DNA from: Reclinomonas americana ATCC 50394
Taxonomy: Eukaryota; Jakobida; Jakobea; Jakobida
NCBI GenBank assembly: GCA_048213135.1
Contig: PS015827.1
Location: 1-26,096 of the forward strand
DNA length: 26,096 bases
Direction: 5' to 3'
Under the pieces are notes generated by a model that saw nothing but the letters and a program-made list of their open reading frames with translations, did not search any database and was not told the DNA's origin. Both the position numbers and the translations under genes were made by a program. Below, in pieces: positions 1-8,246 of this stretch. Position 1 is the stretch's first letter; every line of letters begins with the position of its first letter.

Positions 1-59
1 TGCCACACGCGTCAAACAAAGCAACACGCACACACATGACATCAACGATGGTCACACAC

Positions 60-1991
60 CAATCGAGAACACGCCGCCCGCAGAGTCAGCAGTTCCGTAC
101 GACACGGCACTCGACCTGTTCATCAACAAATGTCAGCGATTTGATGACCGCTGCCTGCCACTCCAGCGCCCCAAGCACGCACCATCGCACACACAGCTGG
201 TACACACCGCCGCTGGCCGTCGACGCATTCACAGTCAACGTGATTGTGTTGCCCACGGGCGCCGCCGACGTAATGGAGGTGCCAGCGACCGCCGTGCCAG
301 ACGCGCATGACGCCGAGATGATGAATGCGGCCGCGTCGCCCGTGAGACTGCGCAGGTTGGAGCCCGTCACCACCACCGACTGCGACGCGAGTGGGGCGAC
401 AATTGCCGGTGAGAAGCCAGTGAACACGGGAATCGCTGCGAGAGCACGGGGGGAGGGAGGGAGGATGAGCGCCTGGGAAACAAAAACGCGCGGGGTAAGA
501 GAGTGCGCTTACCGGCAACCAGCAGCGTCGGCAGTTTCATCGTGAGAGTCTGCAAGTGGCAGAGGCGATATGAGTAAGGTTTCTCCCGTAAACAAGAAAC
601 GCGCTTGCGGTTCCCGACGAACCGTGTATGTTGTCAGCTTGATGTAATCGACCTCAGTGTTGTCGGCCACCACCACGTCCAGCTTGTTCTTGGCATTCAT
701 CTGAGTGAGGACGTTGCCGGAGAGAGTGATGGTGAACGTGTCGTCAGCCGGAAAGACATAATTTCCACCGTTAGTCTGCCACTGCATCATAGTCAACATG
801 TCGAACTGCACCGTCTGCAATGCGAGCTGGTTGCCGTTCGTGTCATCGGTGACAAGGATGTAGATCTTATCATCGTTGGATGTTCCTCCGTTCTTGGTCG
901 GTCGTGCCTTGATCTCGATCGTTGCGATATCCACTCCCGGCGTGTCGGCGATGCCAACAAATGATATCGCCACGCGACTGGACGCAATTCGTGTGAGACA
1001 GGCGAATCAAATTCACACAGCGGCACAACCAAACACACCTGGTGCTCGTGCGGTCGTCGTATCCAATGTCAACCTTCGTATCCAGCATATCTGGTGGATT
1101 ACTCGCTGCGGAGAGCCAAGATGTCAACCCGTTGCTGGCGGTGCGCTGCGGATCTGCCGTGCTGCTATAGGCATCAGCTGCACCATCCAGGTATGGAGTT
1201 ACACGGTAGCCCTGCAGGATGCTCGATTAGAAGATGCGGTTGCAAGCACAAGCGCAAGCACACACACCATGTCCACACACAGCGCGTATGTTCCGTCCGC
1301 GAGGAGCGCATCCGGCGTGTTCAACACCAACGGGCTGGTCGTCGCGCCACTTGCCACCGTCAGCGCATACGAAGTGCCGCCCGGGTTGACTGGACATGTT
1401 CCCGACGAGTCCAACCGTCCCGCCACGGTGCTGGACGCGGTCGGCGTGCCCGTGTACGGTACCGAGATGCTCACCGTGCTGTCGAATGCATTGACAGTCG
1501 CCGGCGAGAATGAGGTGGGATAGAATGGGAGTGTGGCGTCCGGTAGGTTGACCGAGATGTTGTCGGTGTGGAAGTGGCTGTGGAGGGGAGGGAGAGAGGG
1601 AGAGAGAACGGGTGAGAGAGGGATGATACAGAAAACAAGAAAGGGAACAGAAGAGCTTACAGAAAGCGTGAGAGAGTGTGCGTGTGCGTATGTGAGAAAG
1701 GAACGAGAATGTGTGCGCATTTACGTGTGTGTACATACGTGTGTGTGAGACAGTGAGAGTGAAAGAAAGAGTGAGAAGAGAGAGAGCGCGCGCGTGGGAG
1801 AGAGGGCGAGGGAGATGATACAGAAAGCAAGAAAGTGATGAGACATACAGAGTGCACAGGCGTGTGTTGTTGACGGAACGTGTGAGCGAGTGTGTGTATG
1901 CAGGTGTGCGTGCGTGTGTACGTGTGAGAAAGAAAACAAGAAAGTGTGCGCATTTGCGTGTGTGTGAGACAGTGAGAGTAAGAGAGAGAAG

Positions 1992-2058
<67 letters not shown>

Positions 2059-2095
2059 TGTGTGTGTGTGTAGTAGTGAGTAGTAGTAGTACGTA

Positions 2096-2137
<42 letters not shown>

Positions 2138-3007
2138 ACGTACGTACGTACCGTACCGTACCGTACCCGTACCCGTACCCGNNNNNNNNNNNNNNNNNNN
2201 NNNNNNNNNNNNNNNNNNNNNNNNNNNNNNNNNNNNNNNNNNNNNNNNNNNNNNNNNNNNNNNNNNNNNNNNNNNNNNNNNNNNNNNNNNNNNNNNNNNN
2301 NNNNNNNNNNNNNNNNNNNNNNNNNNNNNNNNNNNNNNNNNNNNNNNNNNNNNNNNNNNNNNNNNNNNNNNNNNNNNNNNNNNNNNNNNNNNNNNNNNNN
2401 NNNNNNNNNNNNNNNNNNNNNNNNNNNNNNNNNNNNNNNNNNNNNNNNNNNNNNNNNNNNNNNNNNNNNNNNNNNNNNNNNNNNNNNNNNNNNNNNNNNN
2501 NNNNNNNNNNNNNNNNNNNNNNNNNNNNNNNNNNNNNNNNNNNNNNNNNNNNNNNNNNNNNNNNNNNNNNNNNNNNNNNNNNNNNNNNNNNNNNNNNNNN
2601 NNNNNNNNNNNNNNNNNNNNNNNNNNNNNNNNNNNNNNNNNNNNNNNNNNNNNNNNNNNNNNNNNNNNNNNNNNNNNNNNNNNNNNNNNNNNNNNNNNNN
2701 NNNNNNNNNNNNNNNGAGAGAGAGAGAGAGAGCGTGTGCTTGTGTGATAGTGTCTGGAAACTGAGGTATGCCCTTCGCATGTGTCTCACCTGCTGGAGGC
2801 AGTCACTTCCTCACGACCACTACCCTCCGTGTGTAACCTCAGCGTGTCATCCGACACAACGAGGCGGGCCTCGGCGCCCAACAAAATCGGTCCTCCATTG
2901 CTGAACAATGCCAGTGGGCTCGAAATCATCATCATATTCACCACCACCACTCCCATCACCAACAACGCCACCAGTGCGCGTGATAATGAACGAGAAGACG
3001 CGCGCAT
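60..3007 (-). CDS. Secreted/surface protein with two IPT/TIG-like repeats, 3' end beyond window
   Basis: Proposed exons: 3007-2790, 1577-1268, 1211-1039, 977-623, 549-513, 435-183 and 115-60; phases agree at every junction. The first exon starts with ATG at 3007 and encodes basic residues followed by a hydrophobic stretch (about residues 12-34), which looks like a signal peptide or anchor. Exons 2 and 6 encode related modules of about 90 residues. Both have an FSPA-x-V start, a central Cys and a (T/V)YxLCV end; FSPAIVAPLASQSVVVTGSN resembles IPT/TIG beta-sandwich domains. Between them lies a Thr/Asp/Asn-rich beta-like segment of about 140 residues that I do not recognise. Intron 1 is 1212 nt and contains microsatellites and a gap. 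The last exon is the least certain: reading through instead gives a stop at 86-88. A role in adhesion or ligand binding outside the cell is inference only. Confidence 0.6.
1622..1990. repeat. Degenerate purine/GT-rich tandem duplication in intron 1
   Basis: Related blocks recur about 190-230 bp apart. The word gatgatacagaaa occurs at 1622 and 1814. The phrase gtgtgcgcattt followed by cgtgtgtgtg and gagacagtgagagt occurs near 1711 and 1944. This looks like an old two-copy duplication inside the first intron of the surface-protein gene. The copies have diverged and are not coding. Confidence 0.6.
1994..2071. repeat. (GA)n then (GT)n microsatellite
   Basis: A nearly pure GA run fills about 1998-2056 and passes directly into a GT run ending near 2071. 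It lies in intron 1 of the surface-protein gene. Confidence 0.95.
2071..2181. repeat. Compound microsatellite with stepwise growing unit
   Basis: A short TAG tract (2071-2090) is followed by ACGT x2, CGT x13 (2099-2137), ACGT x3 (2138-2149), ACCGT x3 (2150-2164) and ACCCGT x about 3 (2165-2181). The array is then cut by the assembly gap. It is intronic. Confidence 0.9.
2182..2715. other. Assembly gap (534 N) inside intron 1
   Basis: Unresolved bases lie between the growing-unit microsatellite on the left and a (GA)8 run on the right (2716-2731). The true length is unknown. The splice frame around the intron does not depend on the gap. Confidence 0.99.
2716..2731. repeat. (GA)8 run at right edge of gap
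   Basis: Simple GA repeat next to the gap, continuing the purine-rich character of the intron. Confidence 0.9.
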
Positions 3008-4055
3008 GAAAGTACAACAAAAAGACAACAGAAAGAAAGGTGTGTGTGTCTGCGTCACGGAGAAAGAATCAGACAAAACAGGGTTTGCGGTGCGCGCCTC
3101 TCGCGCTCTCTGTTTTCCTCTGCGGTGCTCAACACACGCAGAGAGAGAGAGAATTAAATAGTACAACGCCCAAAGTGCGTGTGGTGCGGCGACGGAGAGT
3201 GAGGCAAGGTGCGCACTCGGTTGCGAGAAAAAATTACGTGTTGAATTTGCAAGTGACCAATTGGCCAATTCAAATTTCGACGAAAAGCCACTTGTCGGAG
3301 GCGACCTGCAGCAGCGCTGGGTGAGACCAACCAGTACGTGGCGAGTAACACGGCAGTTCATTTTGCAAGCGACGATGCCGTGCTGTGCAATAGCAAAGTG
3401 AAGATCGCAGTTCTCGACTTGTTCGGAGCTCCGAGAGCGAACACACACACACATGGAACCTGCTGCTGCCTCAAGATTGGTGTCTGTGTTGATGTTTTGG
3501 ATACGGTTGAGCTTGGTCATCAAGACAGCTGTTGCTTGTTTGTTGGTGAATGAATTGTTGTTGTAAATGGGCGAATTTGAATGGCTGCCGACGTCGATCG
3601 CGGTCGCAGTGGTCAATGGCCGGCCGGACTGCTTAGTTTGATACGCATGGCACAGTGCGAGTCGGATGTCCAATCCCGGTCGCTGAATGTGGAACCCGAC
3701 TTCGAAGTTTCGAATTCCAATTCGCGATCCATCACAATCGCATGCACAGCTGGACTTTAACGCACAGCAAGTTCTGATGGACACTATGCTCAGAAGTACT
3801 TCAGTACTCGATGGACCACAAGCACGTGGTCCGTTTCGCAAGTGGATATGTCGACGTCGATCGATATCGGATCCGGACTTCACGCTGCCGGCCTCCCAGG
3901 TCTCCGCAAATACGTACTTCCTTCTTGGTTGTACAGATTTCTCTCGTACACGGTGCACCACATGCCACCCAAACTCGGCAAAACACCTTTGCAAATCGAC
4001 CATTTTCGTCGCGGGACGAACATCTTCTTCCGTCTTCCGTCTTCGCGAGACCACA
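3008..4055. promoter_or_regulatory. Long divergent intergenic region
   Basis: It separates two start codons on opposite strands (3007 minus, 4056 plus), so it should hold both promoters and 5' UTRs. It is more AT-rich than the genes and contains CCAAT/ATTGG elements (ccaattggccaatt near 3258-3271). A perfect 12-base repeat, cgacgtcgatcg, occurs near 3589 and 3852. There are several short palindromes between 3590 and 3890. Long open frames exist on both strands here, but their composition is not protein-like and I see no domain, so I do not call a gene. Confidence 0.45.
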
Positions 4056-5485
4056 ATGGGCCAGAATTCCTCGACACCCAGCAGCGACCCCGCACCTCCC
4101 GCCGACGCTGCCGACGCCGCCGCCCGCCATCAACAGCAGCTGCGCGCCTCAGCGCAAAACGCCGCGCAAAGTGCCGCCGCCCGCGTGCTCCTCGGCAGCG
4201 CGGGAGACCTGGGCCTGAACATTGCTCTTCCTGTGGACGCCCACCTGCCCGCAGCACAAGTGGTGGACGATGATCCGCGTGTCAGCGTTGCTGCTGCTGT
4301 GCGTTCACCTCTCCCACTCTCACTCTCTCCCTCCCACTCACTCACCCGCGTTGCAGGAGTACGACCGTCTGATGACCGCCTACCGCACTCTGGAGGCCGA
4401 GCTCTCCGAGTCCTTCAAACACTACCCAGAGATCACGTCCACTGGGCAGCGACTGTGTCGTGAGTCGGTGACATACTCGGAGGTGTGTGTTCTGTTCTGT
4501 TTCTTGGTGGTGTCCGCGACAGCCGTCCGCCTCTCACCACCATTGCACGCACAGGTGGGCCGCAACTTTGCTCAGTCGCTCACCAGCTTTGCACTCGACA
4601 TGCCACGCGACTCGGCCGTGCGCGACGTCATGGCGCGATTTGGAGCGTGCGTCGTCACTCAAAGCTCGTTCGCACATTCGCGTCTGCTCACTCTCCCTTG
4701 CGTGTGCGTGCATGCAGTCACTTTGATACCATTTTCGCTCTCCAGCACACAGTGGTCTGTTGCTTTCCTTGCACCTCACACAGCCGTCTCTCTGACTCCC
4801 ATTTTCAACACGATAGCACAATCGCGCCGCCGAGGACTTTGTCGCACCCGCACGAGACTTTGCCTCGAAGGAGCTGGTGGAGATCCGAGAGACGCAAGGC
4901 AGATTCACCGCCGCGGCGCAGAAAGCGGAGCGTGTTTTGCGCTCGCTGCGGGCGCGGAAGAAGGCCGACCCGAGCCGTGAGTTGAACGACATGGACGACT
5001 ATTTCCACGAGATGCAGGGGTGTCTCCGCCGTGTCGACTATGTCATCAAGGTCGGCCATCCGTGCTCCTTACGCAGAATCGTCACCGCCTCCCACTCACC
5101 ACCGGCTGTCACGTGCAGGTGCGCGATTTTTCAAGTATCAAGCAACTGTGTCACGTGTGCGACGGACTGCGCGAGTTCTTCGCTTCTGGTCTTGCTGCTA
5201 TGGACGGTACTCCCGCTCGCTTCTTTGCCCACGAGGTTGTGCGTCGTTACTTATACCCGCACGCAGAAATTCAACCGTATCTCGAGGGCACAAAGATGCA
5301 GCTGTCGCTGGTTCGTGGCTTGCCTCTCTCACGTAGCATTTATTTTTCCCTCACACATCCTTCTTCAGGCGGCTGCTCGGCCCGGAGTACCCGTCAGTCG
5401 TGGCGAGGTGGAGGGTGGACCGTCGTCGTCATCGTCTGCGGCTTCCGCTGCCGCCGACGCCGGAGCCAGTGGAACGGGATTGTGA
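4056..5485 (+). CDS. BAR-domain protein (ACAP/ArfGAP-like BAR type)
   Basis: Exons: 4056-about 4280 (end uncertain; 4259 is also possible), 4357-4482, 4555-4646, 4718-4751, 4817-5050, 5119-5310 and 5369-5485, about 339 residues. ATG at 4056 is chosen because it gives MGQNSS, which fits the MGxxxS N-myristoylation pattern; the frame is open further upstream to 3687 without protein-like composition. After an Ala/Gln-rich leader the protein is long amphipathic helices: EYDRLMTAYRTLEAELSES, then RNFAQSLTSFALD, then LVEIRETQGRFTAAAQKAER and KKADPSRELNDMDDYF. This pattern is typical of BAR domains that dimerise and bind curved membranes. The tail is Ser/Ala/Gly-rich and disordered. No ArfGAP, PH or SH3 domain follows. 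The family call rests on pattern, not on a search. Confidence 0.7.
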
Positions 5486-5528
5486 CGTGTCCTCATCGTA
5501 GAGAAAAATACATGTAACTGGTGGTGTG

Positions 5529-7371
5529 TTACTCGGCCGCCGTTTTTCGCACCCACAGCTTGGCGTCCTCGAGAAGGAAGGCGCGGAACACGGTGGTCAC
5601 CAATGCTCGACTCTGCTGCGGCAGCTCTCTCACCGCCGAATACGCGAGCTCCACGTTGGCGACCTCCACCTCCAGCGCGGCCACTGTGGCGTCAAAGTAG
5701 ATCAGCACCCGTCTGACACACCTCTCCTCTCAACCTTTTCCCCTCCTCACCTACGTCAATCAGCGTGTGCAACTGCAAGTTACCGCGACAATGATGTGCA
5801 ACAAAATGCTGACCGTCTTCGCTAATGTCGACCCACGCGGCGTCCTTGATGTGGTGCACGGACGCTCCCGTCCGTGTATCCCACACCCACATTTGCCGCA
5901 CGTGCTCCGTCTGGCCACGCAGCACCAGTGAGCACAGGATCGGAAACACGAACACATCACCAAAGGGGACACTCACGCACAATCACAAACATATCGCCGC
6001 TGACCCACGACACCCACGCCACCTGCCGCACAAACACGTTAGGGGCCAGCAACAGCATTTCACACTCGAGCACTGCGCAACTGGGCTCTCGCACTCCAGA
6101 TCCGGCACACACAGCAGCTTGTCACCAGAGGCAATGTGAAACACCTCGAGCACCTTTCGGCGCGATCGTTCACCGCGCACATCCACATCGCTGACGCACG
6201 CAATCCGGGTATCATCGTGACTGAACGCAACTCCGCACCCACCAGTCGGCACATGCAGCAGCGACAGGGAGCGCGGACGTGCTCGAATGTTTGTCAAATC
6301 GACCAGACACACGTGCGGGAACCAACCCATGACAGCCAGCAGGCCAGAGCGACAACTGATGGCTGCACACTCGGGCCGAAAGGCGACATCCACTGAACCC
6401 ACGAAGCGATCCACCGACGACACCGGAAACCGATTGCGTGCCAGCCGGTACGCGACGATACCATTCTCCAGCATGAACACCACGAAGCGATTGCATGGCG
6501 AAAAGTACTTGATCGAGTGCCGCAGCCGGTACAGCGCTCGATCCGAGAACGCCTCGGCAACTCGCCCAGCACGCAGATCGACCCCAATCAGCTTGGACAG
6601 GTTTTCTTGCTGCGGGCCGACCTCCACCATCACGCAGTCGGGGCCGCCATGCGGCGCCAGACTCATGTTCACAATCGGTGAGTCGCTCAGGTCTTTCACC
6701 GCATCTCCCACACGGCGACACGGCCCCATATCCCACAGCTGGAGACCCCCGTGGATATCGCACACCGCCACGCGAGGCGTCTCTCGCTGTCGTGAGCAGA
6801 AACACAGGCGCGCAGCTGGTGGATCGCTGATGCTCATCTCTCGTGTGCGACATACAAACGGCCGGCGGCCACCAATCGTCGGGATTGCTGACGAAGACGA
6901 GATGGTGGTGCTTGGTGGTGCCGGTCGTGGTGGCGAAGGCGACGCTGCTTGCAGTGGTGGAGCTGGCGGCGGCGGCGGTGGTGGTGGTGGTGGTGGCGAC
7001 GGTGGTGGTGACGGTGCTGGTTCTGCCTCCACTGCAGGTGCAACGCGGAGACGAATGGCACCACGCAGCGGCACTGTGGGGTCCAGTACACGATCCTGAT
7101 GACGCCAGCGATCGTCAGTTTGACCCTCCATTCACAATGCATCACAATCACAATCACAAACCTTTTGCGTGATCAGAATGCGTCCTTGCACGGCCAGCGC
7201 CGCCGCCGCCGTGCGCACCGCAGGCATCAGTGCACGCCAGGCCTCTGCTGACACTCGCCGCGCCACCTCCGACGGACAACACGACTTGTGCGGTCCGCGT
7301 TCCTGCACCAGTTGCAGAATTGCCGCTTCCAGAGCCGCCTGATCACCCACTGTGCGCGAGACAGTCAACAA
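5529..7371 (-). CDS. DUF3253 domain fused to WD40-like beta-propeller
   Basis: Exons: 7371 (or 7349)-7162, 7125-6111, 6072-5981, 5910-5774 and 5712-5529; phases agree, about 545 residues. The N-terminal ~100 residues match DUF3253, a small domain known mainly from bacteria: QERGPHKSCCPSEVARRVS, WRALMPAVRTAAAALAVQGR, ILITQK joined across a 36-nt intron to GQ, ending RGAIRLR. A Pro-rich linker (about residues 105-140) leads to repeats with WD signatures such as DIHGGLQLWD, VAFSHDDTRIACVSD and MWVWDTRTG. The last 60 residues are helical. No ATG lies in frame at the 5' end: the ATG at 7375 is out of frame, and an upstream exon ending at 7410 would need a start inside the opposite-strand gene. The stop lies 43 nt from the BAR gene stop. 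The function is unknown; a propeller scaffold carrying a winged-helix-like module is inference. Confidence 0.72.
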
Positions 7372-7477
7372 GCATGCTCACACAGAGAGAAAGATCGTTC
7401 TCCTCTCACGCAACTGTCTGTTGTGAGTCGACGCGGCGCGAAAATTCACGTCGTGTCGTGTTTTTGTCGCGAGGGTA
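7372..7477. promoter_or_regulatory. Short head-to-head intergenic region
   Basis: It lies between the 5' end of the DUF3253-propeller gene (minus) and the ATG of the small membrane protein (plus, 7478). On the minus strand it contains a good splice donor (c|gtgaga at 7409) and acceptor (cag before 7349). Part of it is therefore probably 5' UTR or an extra 5' exon rather than pure promoter. Confidence 0.4.
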
Positions 7478-8219
7478 ATGCACGCCGTGGATGTGGATCG
7501 CGAGGCCAAAGTCGCCGGCTGGTTCGCGCGGAATCGACACACACTGTTGCTCATGGCGTGGTATGCGTGCCACATGTGGCTGTATCATCAGCTGAGCGTG
7601 AGCATGTTTGACATGCTGGCGGAGTATCGTGAGTGGAACCGCCAGCAGCCGCGCACGCCGAGCCACATTGGTCTGGTGAGTGATCCACGCATAAGACGCG
7701 TAGCACACACGCACACACACCTGCATGCATGCTATGATTGTGACACGTGGGGTCGCACTTGTCCGGATCTTGATTTTCATGCATTGACACGTGTGTGTGG
7801 TGTCTGCAGGGCTTCATCTTCCTCATCGCCTTCATCATCAGTGCGGTGGTGTCGCTGATTGTCACTCTGATCTCTGGTCGCTGGATCAGCCCGGTTCTGT
7901 TGAATCTGGTGACGCTGTACAAGTGGCGCGAGCTGAATGCTGCGGTCGCCGCCAGCCAGTGGAGCTCGCAACTTGGCGACCTCGCCTTGGGTTCGTGCAG
8001 ACCCTCCCTCCTCCCCAGTTGCCGACTCTCCGCTCACATGCCTACCCTCTCTCTTTCCCTCCATCAGAATACGGCATGGTGCAGGTGGCTGCACTGGTCG
8101 TCACGGTGGTCAACGGACTGCGCCTGCTTGCCGGCTGGTTTGGGTGGCTGACCGCCATCTTCATGAGCGTATCGCTCTTCTTCCTGACCAGTTACATACT
8201 TGTGTTGCTCGAGGACTGA
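7478..8219 (+). CDS. Small multi-pass membrane protein, unknown family
   Basis: Three exons, 7478-7675, 7810-7990 and 8068-8219, join in phase to 176 residues. ATG at 7478 is the first in frame. Hydrophobic segments lie at about residues 22-42 (HTLLLMAWYACHMWLYH), 67-87 (GFIFLIAFIISAVVSLIVTL), 90-102, and 128-172 as two helices around a Gly/Trp turn (LLAGWFGWLTAIF). The protein ends in a short acidic tail (LED). A polar loop rich in Arg/Gln/Pro separates the first two segments. There is no clear signal peptide and no motif I recognise. The stop lies 27 nt from the convergent E4 stop. Location in an internal membrane is inference. Confidence 0.75.
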
Positions 8220-8246
8220 GGTGAATGAAGAGCGCACAACAACTCT

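Noticed and set aside
2058-2786. Long frames across the N gap near 2100-2700
   Set aside because: They consist of N and simple repeats only.
3008-4054. 422-codon minus-strand open frame spanning the divergent spacer
   Set aside because: Only its last 73 codons, from ATG 3007, are protein-like. The rest has no domain and erratic composition, and it overlaps open frames on the other strand.
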